Shown piece by piece: positions 51,775 to 62,427 of a stretch of 64,000 nucleotides of DNA. Positions within the stretch are counted from its first letter, which is position 1; every line of letters begins with the position of its first letter. The notes beneath the pieces are model-generated. The model searched no databases and was not told the DNA's origin. It was given only the letters and a program-made list of their open reading frames with translations. A program made the translations under genes and the position numbers. This DNA comes from Microbacterium sp. MYb45 (GTDB lineage: Bacteria; Actinomycetota; Actinomycetes; Actinomycetales; Microbacteriaceae). The DNA lies in contig NZ_PCPG01000010.1 in NCBI RefSeq assembly GCF_002979655.1, positions 53,742 to 117,741 of the forward strand, written 5' to 3'.

Positions 51775-51944
51775 CGACGCTCGCCCTCCCCCAAGAACCT
51801 CAGCTTTACCGCAAGATTACTCAAAGATCGCGGGTGCCAGCTCTTCAGGCGTCCCCGCAGCCCTAGCATTCTGAGTGGGGGCCGACACTGCGACTGGGGA
51901 ACAACGCAGACGCTGGGGCCACGCGAATGGGGATTCGCAGGCAC

Positions 51945-51974
51945 CGGGGCCGCGGCTGGGGAGCCGCGGCCCCG
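51945..51974 (-). terminator. Response regulator terminator hairpin
   Basis: Perfect 13-bp GC-rich inverted repeat with GGGG loop, six bases past the regulator stop. It should end the coaA-independent transcript acpS-alr-tsaE-regulator and separate it from the kinase. Confidence 0.7.
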
Positions 51975-51980
51975 CCCCAG

Positions 51981-52784
51981 TCAGGTCGCCGTGTCATCGG
52001 CGGGAGCGAGGCGATAGCCCACGCCGCGGACTGTCTCGATGTAGCGCGGTCGCGCAGAGCTGTCGCCGAGCTTGCGCCGCAGATTCGCGATGTGCGTCTC
52101 GATCGCGCGCTTGTCCGGCTCGCTCACGTAGTCGGTGGAGCCGTCGGGAGCGCCGCGCAGCCCGCGCGCGAGGTCCGCTTTGCTGCGCACCCGGAGCTTC
52201 GCTTCGAGGATGGCGGCGAGCAGGTCGAACTCCGTGGGTGTGAGGTCGATCCGCTTCTGCCCGATCAGCACGAGCCGCGTGTCCAGGTCGACGCTGAGGT
52301 CGCGGTGCACCAGGCCCCGCCAGGTCAAGACGGTGGCGCCTTCCGTCCCCGGCTCGTGCACGACGGCCGGGGCCGGCGTCGGGTCCGGGCGCGTGTCGAC
52401 GATCCGGGGGCGTCGGAGGAGCGCCTCGATCCGCGCGCGCAGCTCTCGGGGCCGGAACGGCTTCACGAGGTACTCGTCCGCACCGGAGGTGAGCCCGAGG
52501 ACCACGTCCGACTCGTCGGAGAGCGCGGACAGCATGATGATGAACGTGTCGCTCACCCGACGGATGCGTCGAGCGACCTCGAACCCGTCGATGCCGGGGA
52601 GGTTGATGTCGAGGGTCGTGATCACCGGCTGGTGTTCCTCGATCGCGGCGATGCCCTCCGGCCCGGAACCGGCGAGGTGGGTCTCGAAACCGGCGGCGAG
52701 GAACACCTCGTCCAGGAGCGAGCGCACACCCGGGTCGTCTTCGATGATGACGGCGACGAGCGGCGGGCGCACAGCCGCCGTCAC
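51981..52784 (-). CDS. OmpR/PhoB-family response regulator
   Basis: A 267-residue regulator with receiver domain (EDD at 15-17, phospho-acceptor D59 in TTLDINLPG, and K in LVKPFRPREL near 108) and a C-terminal winged helix (IDLTPTEFDLLAAIL, VSEPDKRAIETHIANLRRKLGDSSARPRYIETVRGVGYRLAP). Its GTG start overlaps the tsaE stop by 4 nt (GTGA), so it is translated together with tsaE. It is followed by a hairpin and then the kinase. Probably controls the neighbouring flagellar genes or the kinase operon; that is inference. Confidence 0.9.
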   Translation of the reverse strand: MTAAVRPPLVAVIIEDDPGVRSLLDEVFLAAGFETHLAGSGPEGIAAIEEHQPVITTLDINLPGIDGFEVARRIRRVSDTFIIMLSALSDESDVVLGLTSGADEYLVKPFRPRELRARIEALLRRPRIVDTRPDPTPAPAVVHEPGTEGATVLTWRGLVHRDLSVDLDTRLVLIGQKRIDLTPTEFDLLAAILEAKLRVRSKADLARGLRGAPDGSTDYVSEPDKRAIETHIANLRRKLGDSSARPRYIETVRGVGYRLAPADDTAT

Positions 52785-53278
52785 GTGATGCCCTCGCGCA
52801 CGATCGTGACGATCCGCGGAGCGTCGGCGTCGAGCTCTGCGGGGTCGAGCTCTGCGGGGTCGAGGTCGGAGGCGCCGACCGGCCGCTCGAGCTCGATGTC
52901 CCACCACGAATCGGCGAGCTCTTCGGCCATGCCGCGTCCCCACTCGATCACGACCACCGAATGCTCCAGGTCCAGGTCGAGGTCGTCGAGCTCCGCAGCG
53001 GAGCCCAGGCGGTAGGCGTCGACGTGCACGAGCGGAGCCCGGCCGGTGAGCGACGGATGCGTGCGCGCGATCACGAAGGTCGGACTCTGCACGGGTCCGC
53101 GCACCCCGAGCCCCTCGGCGAGGCCGCGGGTGAAGGTGGTCTTCCCGGCGCCGAGAGGGCCGGTGAGGATGAGCAGGTCGCCCGCCTCCAGCTGCTCGCC
53201 GATGCGGAGGCCCAGCTGCTCCATCGCCTCGGTCGTCGCGATCTCCCGCCGGCCGAGGAAGGCCGGGTCGACGCTCAT
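52781..53278 (-). CDS. tsaE: tRNA threonylcarbamoyladenosine biosynthesis ATPase TsaE
   Basis: A 165-residue TsaE, the ATPase of the t6A complex. Walker A LTGPLGAGKTTFTRGLAEGLG near residue 40, the SPTFVIARTH switch segment and HVDAYRL plus VVIEWGRGMAEEL are all present. The C-terminal tail contains a tandem DPAEL repeat from a 15-base DNA repeat. Overlaps alr by 4 nt. Normally followed by tsaB, which here is at 21136-21753; a response regulator takes its place. Confidence 0.95.
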   Translation of the reverse strand: MSVDPAFLGRREIATTEAMEQLGLRIGEQLEAGDLLILTGPLGAGKTTFTRGLAEGLGVRGPVQSPTFVIARTHPSLTGRAPLVHVDAYRLGSAAELDDLDLDLEHSVVVIEWGRGMAEELADSWWDIELERPVGASDLDPAELDPAELDADAPRIVTIVREGIT

Positions 53279-54381
53279 GATGCCCGCCGGGGGACGCGGG
53301 GACCGATGCGCGTGACGATCTCGTAGTTGATGGTGTCGGCCGCCGCAGCCCAATCGGCGGCGGAGGGTACCCCGAGCGTGGGGTCGCCGAAGAGCACGAC
53401 CTCGTCGCCGATCGAGACCGGGGTGTCGCCGACGTCGACGACGAACTGATCCATCGCGATCCGCCCGACGTTCACGAAGCGGCGTCCGGCGATCGAGACG
53501 GGGAGTCGCCCCGAGGCATTCCGCGGCACACCGTCGGCGTATCCGAGCGGCACGAGGACCAGCGTCGTGTCCCGGTCGGTGCGGTGGTCGTAGCCGTACG
53601 AGACGCCCGTGCCCGCCGGCACTCTGCGCACGGCGGCGATCGCTCCGCGGAGGGTCATGGCGGGTCGCAGCCCGAGTTCGGCGGAACTGCGGTCGTCGAA
53701 GGGGGACAGGCCGAACAGGCCGACCCCGATGCGCACGGCGTCGAGTCGCATCTCGGGCAGGTCGATGGCGGCGGCCGTGGCGGCGATGTGGCGGATCTCC
53801 GGGTGGATGCCGAAGGATGCGGCCGCGGCGACACCTTCCTCGAACTTCGCGAGCGCGGCCCTGTCGTCGTCTGCCGAGGTGTTCGAGAGGTGGCTGAACA
53901 GCCCGACGATGCGCAGCCGTCCGATGCGTTCGAGGCGCGCGGCCTCGGCGAGCACACGCCCCCAGTCGGCCGGGGCGATGCCGTTGCGTGACAGCCCGGT
54001 CTCGAACTTCAGGTGCACGCCCACCGGGCGGTCGACCGTGGCCGCCGCGGCAGCCGCTTCGAGCTGGTCGAACGAGGAGATGCCGAGCTCGATGTCCTGC
54101 GCGGCCGCGTGCTCGAACCTCTCCCCCGGCGCGTGCAGCCACGCCATGAGGGGCGCGTGCACGCCCTGCCTGCGCAGTTCGAGCGCCTCGGGGATCTCGG
54201 CGACGCCGAGGCGCGTGGCGCCAGCCGAGAGCGCGGCTACAGCGGTGGCTGCGGCGCCGTGCCCGTAGGCGTTGGCCTTGACGACGGCGATGACCTCGAC
54301 GCCGGTGAGTCGGCGGAGGTGCCGCACGTTGTCGGCGATCGCGTCGAGATCGATGGACGCCTCGCGGAAGGGGACGGTCAC
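53275..54381 (-). CDS. alr: Alanine racemase
   Basis: A 368-residue PLP enzyme making D-alanine for peptidoglycan. The PLP lysine lies in VVKANAYGHG near residue 35 and the catalytic Tyr in SYGYDHR near 263. KFETGLSRNG near 125 and DQFVVDVGD near 315 are conserved. GTG start at 54381 overlapping acpS by 4 nt. Length normal. Confidence 0.95.
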   Translation of the reverse strand: MTVPFREASIDLDAIADNVRHLRRLTGVEVIAVVKANAYGHGAAATAVAALSAGATRLGVAEIPEALELRRQGVHAPLMAWLHAPGERFEHAAAQDIELGISSFDQLEAAAAAATVDRPVGVHLKFETGLSRNGIAPADWGRVLAEAARLERIGRLRIVGLFSHLSNTSADDDRAALAKFEEGVAAAASFGIHPEIRHIAATAAAIDLPEMRLDAVRIGVGLFGLSPFDDRSSAELGLRPAMTLRGAIAAVRRVPAGTGVSYGYDHRTDRDTTLVLVPLGYADGVPRNASGRLPVSIAGRRFVNVGRIAMDQFVVDVGDTPVSIGDEVVLFGDPTLGVPSAADWAAAADTINYEIVTRIGPRVPRRAS

Positions 54382-54737
54382 AGCGGGGCTCCTTCGGCGA
54401 CGACGAACGCCGCGGCCAGGCCGGCGTCATGGGTGAGGGTCAGATGCAGAGTACGGATGCCGCGCTCCTCGACGACCGCGGCGGTCGAACCGGTGAGGAC
54501 GAAGTGCGGGCGTCCCGACGGCTCGGAGGCGATCTCGATCTCGGTCCAGTGCACGCCGTCTGAACCGCCCAGCGCCTTGATGAGCGCCTCTTTGGCGGCG
54601 TATCTCGCGGCGAGCGAGGGAAGGCGCAGCGTGCGCTCGGAGGGGGCGAAGAGCCGCTCCCTGAGGCGGGGCGTTCGGGTCATCGTCCGTTCGAATCGCG
54701 GGATGTCCACGAGGTCGATGCCGGTGCCGATGATCAC
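54378..54737 (-). CDS. acpS: Holo-[acyl-carrier-protein] synthase
   Basis: A 119-residue AcpS that transfers phosphopantetheine from CoA to acyl carrier protein. IIGTGIDLVDIPRFERTM with the metal-binding Asp, and AARYAAKEALIKALGG with the conserved KEA motif are present. GTG start six bases after TAGGCT (leaderless). It heads acpS-alr-tsaE-regulator. Confidence 0.95.
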   Translation of the reverse strand: MIIGTGIDLVDIPRFERTMTRTPRLRERLFAPSERTLRLPSLAARYAAKEALIKALGGSDGVHWTEIEIASEPSGRPHFVLTGSTAAVVEERGIRTLHLTLTHDAGLAAAFVVAEGAPL

Positions 54738-54743
54738 CCGTTC

Positions 54744-54749
54744 AGCCTA
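54744..54749 (-). promoter_or_regulatory. -10 element of leaderless acpS
   Basis: TAGGCT on the minus strand, six bases before the GTG at 54737; identical in sequence and spacing to the element before csrA. Confidence 0.55.
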
Positions 54750-54776
54750 GCGAGCATGCGTCGCATCGGAATCGTG

Positions 54777-54812
54777 CGAATGGCCTCGTCTCCGTGGAAA
54801 CAAGGCCATTCG
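54777..54812 (-). terminator. glmS terminator-like inverted repeat
   Basis: Ten-base perfect arms (CGAATGGCCT / AGGCCATTCG) with a 16-base loop, 19 bases past the glmS stop and before the acpS promoter. The long loop makes it weaker than the others. Confidence 0.5.
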
Positions 54813-54830
54813 TGCGACGTGAAGACGGGA

Positions 54831-56678
<1,848 letters not shown>

Positions 56679-56685
56679 GGGATCA

Positions 56686-56691
56686 AGAGTA
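56686..56691 (-). promoter_or_regulatory. -10 element of leaderless glmS
   Basis: TACTCT seven bases before the ATG at 56678 on the minus strand; no Shine-Dalgarno sequence lies between. Confidence 0.5.
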
Positions 56692-56741
56692 AGGCGGGTT
56701 TTTTGCGAGTCGTCCGTACATTCTCCCGCCCCGAACGGCGC

Positions 56742-57686
56742 TCAGAGTTTGCGCAGCAGCACGGTCTCCACGTCGTGATCCGCGCCCTTGCGCAGCACCA
56801 GTCGCGCACGGTGCCGCGTCGGCATCACGTTCTCGACGAGGTTGGGCATGTTGATCTCATTCCAATATCCGAGTGCCGTGGTGATCGCCTCCTCGTCCGT
56901 GAGGTGCGCGAACACGTTGAAGTAGGACGACGGGTTGGCGAACGCGGCCTGGCGGAGGGCGAGGAAGCGGTCGACGTACCACTTCTCGATGTGCGAGGTG
57001 TCCGCGTCGACGAAGATCGAGAAGTCGAAGAGGTCACTCACGGCGACGTCGTTCGGCGCGGGCGGCGGCTGCAGGACATTGAGGCCCTCGACGATGACCA
57101 CATCGGGACGACGGACGACGACGTTGGCGTCGGGCACGATGTCGTAGCGCATGTGCGAATAGAAGGGAGCGCGCACCTCGGTCGCGCCGCTCTTCACGTT
57201 CGTGAGGAACTCGATCAGCGCGCGGCGGTCGTACGACTCCGGGAAGCCCTTGCGGTCCATGATCCCGCGGCGCTCGAGTTCGGCGTTCGGGTAAAGGAAG
57301 CCGTCGGTGGTCACCAGCTCGACGCGCGGAGTGCCGGGCCAACGGCTCATGAGCTCGCGCAGCAGGCGCGCGATGGTCGACTTGCCGACCGCGACCGATC
57401 CGGCGACGCCGACGACGAACGGGGTGGTCGTGTCGTCCTCCTGGAGGAACGACGACGTGGCCGCCCCCAGACGCTTGGTGGCGGTCGCGTAGAGGCTGAG
57501 CAGGCGGCTCAGCGGCAGGTAGACCTCGCGCACCTCGGTGAGGGAGAGCCGGTCACCGATGCCGCGCAGCTCCACGACCTCGGTCTCGGTGAGGGGCTGC
57601 TCGAGTCCGGCTGCGAGCCGGGCCCATTCCGCGCGGCCGATCTCCCGATAGGGCGACAGCGGCAGCGTGGGGTCGACGGTGGTCAC
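56742..57686 (-). CDS. coaA: Type I pantothenate kinase
   Basis: A ~314-residue CoaA, the first step of coenzyme A synthesis (pantothenate to 4'-phosphopantothenate). P-loop [17 protein letters not shown] near residue 95, [32 protein letters not shown], and [10 protein letters not shown] with a C-terminal [14 protein letters not shown] are family hallmarks. Start: GTG at 57686 is seven bases after TACGAT; the ATG three codons upstream (57695) overlaps that element and would not be in a leaderless mRNA, but remains an alternative. Confidence 0.93.
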   Translation of the reverse strand: MTTVDPTLPLSPYREIGRAEWARLAAGLEQPLTETEVVELRGIGDRLSLTEVREVYLPLSRLLSLYATATKRLGAATSSFLQEDDTTTPFVVGVAGSVAVGKSTIARLLRELMSRWPGTPRVELVTTDGFLYPNAELERRGIMDRKGFPESYDRRALIEFLTNVKSGATEVRAPFYSHMRYDIVPDANVVVRRPDVVIVEGLNVLQPPPAPNDVAVSDLFDFSIFVDADTSHIEKWYVDRFLALRQAAFANPSSYFNVFAHLTDEEAITTALGYWNEINMPNLVENVMPTRHRARLVLRKGADHDVETVLLRKL

Positions 57687-57693
57687 GGAGTAC

Positions 57694-57699
57694 ATCGTA
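57694..57699 (-). promoter_or_regulatory. -10 element of leaderless coaA
   Basis: TACGAT seven bases before the GTG at 57686; it overlaps the upstream ATG and so argues for the GTG start. Confidence 0.45.
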
Positions 57700-57724
57700 T
57701 CCGCGCGCTCGACCGCGGGATGCG

Positions 57725-57764
57725 CCGGACGCCCCTTCCCCCGCGGGAGGGAAGGGGCGTCCGG
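57725..57764 (-). terminator. Terminator hairpin after the LAXTG protein gene
   Basis: Perfect 16-bp inverted repeat with an eight-base loop, 16 bases past the stop at 57781 and just before the coaA promoter. No U-tract. Confidence 0.78.
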
Positions 57765-57780
57765 ATGCGTCGTGCGTGCG

Positions 57781-59880
57781 TCAGGATGCCGACGCCGCTC
57801 GACGGCGAGCCACCAGCAGACCGCCGGCACCGAGCAGGACCAGGGCGGTCACGCCGCCGGCGATCAGCAGCCCGGCATCAGCTCCCGTGTTGGCCAGCCC
57901 CGATGCGCCCAGCGTCACGGAGGTGCGAGCCACCTCGACGCCGTCGACGAACACGACGACCGCGTGGCCACCAGCCGGGACGGATGCCGGGATCGTGGCG
58001 TTCAGCGCGAACGTGCCGTCGGCCGCGGCGGTCGTGCTGCCGAGCACCGTGGGCGTGGAGTGCAGCTCGATGCGCACGGCGTCGGAGTCGGGGTCGACCC
58101 CTTCTCCTTGCACCCTGATCTCGCCGCCGGGGCGCAGATCGCCCGTCACGGTGACCGAGGCGTCACCCGTTGCGGGAAGCTCCCCCTCGCCGCTGCCCGG
58201 CTCACCGCCGCCGGGCTGGTCGCCGCCCACGGTGACGGAGGCGGTGGCGGAAGCCAGCGAGCTCCCGATCTCGTTCCGCGCCGTCACCGACGCCGTGTGG
58301 GTGCCGACCGGGACCCCGGTGAAGGTGTGGCTGGCGACGCCCGCCGCGATCTCGACGGTGGTGGCACCGAGCGTGACGGAGTATCCGGTGAGCGGCGATC
58401 CGCCGTCGGATGCCGGGGCGGCCCAGCTGACCGTGACGGCATCGCCCACAGCGGTCACCGTCGGAGCCGACGGCGCCGCGGGAGCGGTCACCACGGGCTC
58501 GACCCCGAGTCCGAAGAACTGATCGAGCTTCGCGAGCGCCTCATCGGCGAACGCGAGGTTCGCGAGGCGACCGGCCTCGTACTGCTCATCGGTCTGATTC
58601 GGCCGCTTCGCGGGGCCCTGCAGGTCGGAGATCCACCACCATTCGGTCATGTACTCGCGGAAGCCCGCCTCGCCGTTGTCCTGGATCCAGTTCTTCGTGA
58701 TGGGGGCAGCCGTGTCGGAGCCGTCGTAGTCGAAGAGGTACGGAACCTGCAGCTTGCGGGCCGCGACCTTCTCCGCCGCGGTGTCGCCGCCCGGGTGGTA
58801 CTCGACCCGCTGGCCGGCGCTGCCGTTCAGGACGTACTGGGTCTGGAGGTTCGGGAGGTGCTTCTGCACCAGGTCACCGTAGAGGTGCGCGATCGACGAG
58901 TTGGAGTCACGGATGTGAGCATTCGCCCCGCTCCAGCCGTCGAGGCGCAGGTCGAACACGTATACGGTCTGCACGCCGGACTCCGCGGCCTTGTGGTTCA
59001 CGTCGCGGATCACGGCGCGGGTGTTGTGGCACCAGGTGCCGCCGAACAGGATCGTGTGCTCCCCGTCGGACTCGAGCAGGTCCACGAGCTCGGGGTACGT
59101 GATCGACTGCAGCACGAAGTCATCGGCGTCGGCGTCCGTGAAGATGGTCTCGCCGTACGCGGTGAGGTTGGTGCTGTACGCCGCGCGGTGGCGGGAGTTG
59201 ACCGCGGTCGAGAAGAACTCGTACTGCGACTGGGTGTCCAGTGTCGCCTGGCCGTTCACCGCGACGGCGTCGAACACCGATGCCACCTTCTGGCGGTACC
59301 CGTCCGTCGCCGCCGAGGTGGTGTCCTCGCTGCCGCCGAGCGACGCGACGATGCGGTCCTCGACGCCCTCGACGCGGCGGTCGCCGTCATACACGAAGAG
59401 GTAGGGGTCGGTGCCCGCCCCGAACTCGGGGGTCGTGTCCTTGTTCAGGTATCCGTCGACGAGGCGCGTGTAGAGCGCGCCAGCGGCCTCGCCGGTGACC
59501 CCGGTGACGAAGGTCCGGATGTCGACGGAGGCACCGTCCAGCAGCGGATCGAACGCGTAGATGGCGTCGACGCCGTACTGCTGAGCGACCTGGTCGATCT
59601 GCGCCGCGGTGGCGACGGTGGTCGGATCGCTCGGACCGCCGAGGAGGAACGCGTAGGTGCCGTCGCTGTTGAGGAGGCTCTCGAACCGCTCGAACGTCAC
59701 GGACTCGAAGACCGAGCCGGCGCGGAGGCCCGGGATGGTGTCGGCGAAGTAGTCGAACGTCGGGGTGGGGACCGGGGCGGCTGCTGCCGGGAGGGCCGTG
59801 AGACCCGCGGCTCCGCCCGCGACGAGCGCCGCGATGACGGACCCCGCAGCGAGACGTCTGCCTCGTGCTGTTCTGGACAT
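57781..59880 (-). CDS. Exported LAXTG-anchored protein with duplicated thioredoxin-like domain and Fn3 domain
   Basis: A 699-residue surface protein. Signal peptide to ~residue 35. Residues ~55-120 and ~255-315 are internal repeats of one another (pattern SDGxxxxLxGG...GVxxxYxFDxxLDG); only the second copy has a Cys, in GGTWCHNTR (C284), placed like the first Cys of a thioredoxin active site. A fibronectin type III domain follows (~465-545), then another beta domain (~560-650), and a sorting signal LANTG, a hydrophobic helix and [13 protein letters not shown] suits class E sortases. Substrate and role unknown; the fold assignment is inference from the repeats. Confidence 0.75.
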   Translation of the reverse strand: MSRTARGRRLAAGSVIAALVAGGAAGLTALPAAAAPVPTPTFDYFADTIPGLRAGSVFESVTFERFESLLNSDGTYAFLLGGPSDPTTVATAAQIDQVAQQYGVDAIYAFDPLLDGASVDIRTFVTGVTGEAAGALYTRLVDGYLNKDTTPEFGAGTDPYLFVYDGDRRVEGVEDRIVASLGGSEDTTSAATDGYRQKVASVFDAVAVNGQATLDTQSQYEFFSTAVNSRHRAAYSTNLTAYGETIFTDADADDFVLQSITYPELVDLLESDGEHTILFGGTWCHNTRAVIRDVNHKAAESGVQTVYVFDLRLDGWSGANAHIRDSNSSIAHLYGDLVQKHLPNLQTQYVLNGSAGQRVEYHPGGDTAAEKVAARKLQVPYLFDYDGSDTAAPITKNWIQDNGEAGFREYMTEWWWISDLQGPAKRPNQTDEQYEAGRLANLAFADEALAKLDQFFGLGVEPVVTAPAAPSAPTVTAVGDAVTVSWAAPASDGGSPLTGYSVTLGATTVEIAAGVASHTFTGVPVGTHTASVTARNEIGSSLASATASVTVGGDQPGGGEPGSGEGELPATGDASVTVTGDLRPGGEIRVQGEGVDPDSDAVRIELHSTPTVLGSTTAAADGTFALNATIPASVPAGGHAVVVFVDGVEVARTSVTLGASGLANTGADAGLLIAGGVTALVLLGAGGLLVARRRAASAS

Positions 59881-59920
59881 GATGAAGGTTTCCTGTTCTC
59901 GGTGCGTGTGCGTGATCGGG

Positions 59921-60796
59921 TCAGAGGATGGGGGTGCCGTCGTCGGATGCCGCGGCCGGGACGGTCGCTGTCGCGCTGGAGCGACGACGCAGCCACCACC
60001 AGGTGAGCAGCCCGCCGGCGACGACGACGATGCCGCCGAGCGTCAGCGGCGCCGCCAGGGGGATCCCGGCTTCCACGGGCGCTTCGGCTGTGACGGTCGC
60101 AGGGGTCTCCGCCGTCTCCGTCTCCTCGCCGGCGATCTCGACGCCCGCGATCGACTCGGATGCCGGCGAGTCGCCCACGGCGTTCGTCGCGATCAGCGTG
60201 AGGTCGTAGGTGCCCTCGCCGAGTTCGATCTCGTACTCGGTGGCATCTGCCGGAAGGGCGATCGGCGTGCCCTCGTTCAGGACCAGCTTGTAGCCGGTGA
60301 GCGCGGAGCCGCCGTCGGCCGGAGCCGTCCAGGCGAGGGAGAGCGTCGTTCCGTCGATCTCGTGGGAAAGGCCGGTCGGAGCCGTCGGAACCGTGGCCGC
60401 GACCGCCGCCTTCTCCGGGGTCGTGCTCGTGTTCGTGTTCGTGGTCGTGGAGTTCGACGTACCGGCCGCCGGCCGGTCGTTGCCCGTCGCGGGTGGCTGC
60501 GCGGGCTTGGGCGCCGGAGCGGGGGCCGGGGCCGGCTTGGGCGCGGGAGCGGGAGCCGGCGCGGGCTTGGGCGCGCCGCCGCCGCCGCCGGAGACCGCCG
60601 CCGGGGGTGCCTCCACCGTGGAGTCGTAGGGGTAGCCGCCGAGGCCCTCGCAGGCTCCCAGGTCGAAGTTGATCGAGCACAGGTCGCAGACGTCGCCCGC
60701 GGCGTGCGCGGCGGTCGGGATCGCGATCGGGGCGAGCAGGAAGGCGGCGGAGACCGCGAGGGCGGACAGCACTCGGGAACGGCGGACGGATTTCAT
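59921..60796 (-). CDS. Exported Fn3-domain membrane-anchored protein with Cys-rich N-terminus
   Basis: A 291-residue protein. Signal peptide to ~residue 32, then a small Cys cluster (C37, C40, C49: VCDLC...GAC), a Pro/Ala/Lys repeat linker (PAPAPAPAPK units), a Ser/Thr-rich stretch, an Fn3 domain (~135-225) and a C-terminal membrane helix (IVVVAGGLLTWWWL) followed by RRR. No sortase motif is seen. Its ATG overlaps the symporter stop by 4 nt, so it is co-translated with the symporter. Function unknown; the CxxC suggests redox activity or metal binding. Confidence 0.72.
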   Translation of the reverse strand: MKSVRRSRVLSALAVSAAFLLAPIAIPTAAHAAGDVCDLCSINFDLGACEGLGGYPYDSTVEAPPAAVSGGGGGAPKPAPAPAPAPKPAPAPAPAPKPAQPPATGNDRPAAGTSNSTTTNTNTSTTPEKAAVAATVPTAPTGLSHEIDGTTLSLAWTAPADGGSALTGYKLVLNEGTPIALPADATEYEIELGEGTYDLTLIATNAVGDSPASESIAGVEIAGEETETAETPATVTAEAPVEAGIPLAAPLTLGGIVVVAGGLLTWWWLRRRSSATATVPAAASDDGTPIL

Positions 60797-62280
60797 CGGG
60801 AGACTCTCTCGTGGATCGGACGGGCAGCGGGCAGCTCGCACTGCCCGAGGGGGAGGTCGGCGGGGATGCCGAGGTCGGAGACGACGGGTGTCGGGCCGGT
60901 CTGCGCACGTCGACGCTCCCGCCGCGATGCGGGCTCCGCCGAGGCCTCGATGGGCGGCCGCTCGCCGCGGAAGACGGCATCGTCGAGCACGCCCAGGCGG
61001 CGGGCGACGATGGTCGCAGCCGTCGCCGCCGCGGTGACGTTGGCCATCGTCGATGCGGTGCCGGCGACCGCGCTGATCGGGATGAGGACGACCAGCACCT
61101 CGATGGGAAGGCCGGAGGCGCTGAGCACCGCGGTCGCGGTGATGATGGCGGTGCCCGGGACCCCGGCGGTGCCGATCGATACCAGCAGGCAGACGAGCGC
61201 GAGGGTGACGTAGTCCCACACCGAGTACTCGATGCCGAGGGCGTTGATCGAGAAGACCGCGACGATGATCGGCCAGATACCCGCGCACCCCGGCATCCCG
61301 ATGGTCGTGCCGATCGGGGCGGTGAACGCGGCCACGTCCTCGGGCACGCCGACCTTGCGGGTGAGGGTGGGGATGGTCAGCGGAAGCGTTCCCACACTCG
61401 ACTGGGTCGTGAACGCCGTGTACTGGGCGGGTGTGAGGAGGCGGAACCACCGGATCGGGTTCACGTCGGCGAAGACCCGCAGCAGCACGCCGTTCACGAC
61501 GTAGGCGTCGATGAACGCGATCCCGAGCGCCAGCACCAGAACGAGCGCCAGCGCCAGCACGGTCTCGATGCGCGTGACGGCGGTGGCCGTCGTTGTGGCG
61601 ACGAGGGCGAGGACCGCATACGGAGTGAGCTCGATGATGAAGCCCACCGCGGTCATGATGACCTTCTTGGTGCCGTCGATCATGCTCTTGAACGAGCGCA
61701 GGTTCGGGTCGTCTGTCCGGTTGGCGACCAGGTAGGCGACGGCGAAGAGCAGGGCGAACAGGATGATGCCGGTGATGTTGTTGCCGACGAAGTCGCCGGC
61801 GATGTTCGAGGGGAAGAGCCCGAGCAGCACCTCGTCGAGCGGTTTGATCAGCCCGGTGAGCGTGTCGCCGCTGCCCTCCTGAAGATCGAGCTGCACTCCC
61901 TGTCCGAGTCCGACGCTCAGCGCGATGGCGAGGGTGAGCACGATGGCGATCGCGTTGGTGAGGAGCAGCCAGAAGGCGCTCGACAACCCGATCGTGCGCA
62001 GTTTCACGGCCGATCCCAGCGACGTGACGCTGGACAGGATCGAGATGAAGATCAGTGGAGCCACGATCGCCGTGATCACCTGCACGTAGAGGTCGCCCAG
62101 CACGGCGACGTACTCGAGGCCGTCACGGAACCCGATGCCGATCCCGATGCCGACGCCCAGGGCGATCAGGACGAGCGAGGTGAATCCCGCGCCGCGGCGA
62201 CGGAGCAACGCGATGCCGACGAACGCGACGAGGGTGACGGTGAGCGCTGCGATGGGCAGGAGGACGGCGCTATCGGGCAT
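60793..62280 (-). CDS. Dicarboxylate/amino acid:cation symporter (TcyP/DAACS family)
   Basis: A 495-residue secondary transporter. About eight membrane helices plus two re-entrant loops; conserved family segments include VIAPLIFISILSSVTSL, the serine-rich TQSSVGTLPLTIPTLTRKVGVPEDVAAFTAPIGTTIGMPGCAGIWPIIVAVF and GTAGVPGTAIITATAVLSASGLP. Within the family it most resembles cystine uptake proteins of TcyP type, though aspartate or glutamate cannot be excluded. Starts six bases after TAATCT (leaderless). It heads an operon with two exported proteins. Confidence 0.85.
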   Translation of the reverse strand: MPDSAVLLPIAALTVTLVAFVGIALLRRRGAGFTSLVLIALGVGIGIGIGFRDGLEYVAVLGDLYVQVITAIVAPLIFISILSSVTSLGSAVKLRTIGLSSAFWLLLTNAIAIVLTLAIALSVGLGQGVQLDLQEGSGDTLTGLIKPLDEVLLGLFPSNIAGDFVGNNITGIILFALLFAVAYLVANRTDDPNLRSFKSMIDGTKKVIMTAVGFIIELTPYAVLALVATTTATAVTRIETVLALALVLVLALGIAFIDAYVVNGVLLRVFADVNPIRWFRLLTPAQYTAFTTQSSVGTLPLTIPTLTRKVGVPEDVAAFTAPIGTTIGMPGCAGIWPIIVAVFSINALGIEYSVWDYVTLALVCLLVSIGTAGVPGTAIITATAVLSASGLPIEVLVVLIPISAVAGTASTMANVTAAATAATIVARRLGVLDDAVFRGERPPIEASAEPASRRERRRAQTGPTPVVSDLGIPADLPLGQCELPAARPIHERVSR

Positions 62281-62286
62281 GGCGCG

Positions 62287-62292
62287 AGATTA
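62287..62292 (-). promoter_or_regulatory. -10 element of leaderless symporter gene
   Basis: TAATCT on the minus strand six bases before the ATG at 62280; the best -10 match of the set. Confidence 0.55.
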
Positions 62293-62415
62293 TCGATCTG
62301 CTGTGAGTCGCCTTTCGGGCGGGTCGATCTGTTGCCATGTGTGACGAACCGTGTCGGCGCCCTGTTCCCGAGGTCGGCCGTACGATACGAGCGCGATGGC
62401 GGCTCCGGGCGCGAG

Positions 62416-62421
62416 TAGTCT
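62416..62421 (+). promoter_or_regulatory. -10 element of leaderless Ppx/GppA gene
   Basis: TAGTCT six bases before the GTG at 62428, no ribosome site. Confidence 0.55.
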
Positions 62422-62427
62422 CTTCCC

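Noticed and set aside
52829..52862. Tandem 15-base repeat at the end of tsaE as a regulatory site
   Set aside because: It keeps frame and encodes a DPAEL repeat in the variable C-terminal tail; a simple in-frame expansion explains it.
56679..56741. glmS ribozyme upstream of glmS
   Set aside because: The gap to coaA is only 63 bases and holds a -10 element adjacent to the ATG; there is no room for the ribozyme core.
57667..60006. A 779-codon plus-strand frame over the LAXTG protein
   Set aside because: Antisense to a protein with signal peptide, internal repeats, Fn3 domain and sorting signal; no domain in the frame itself.
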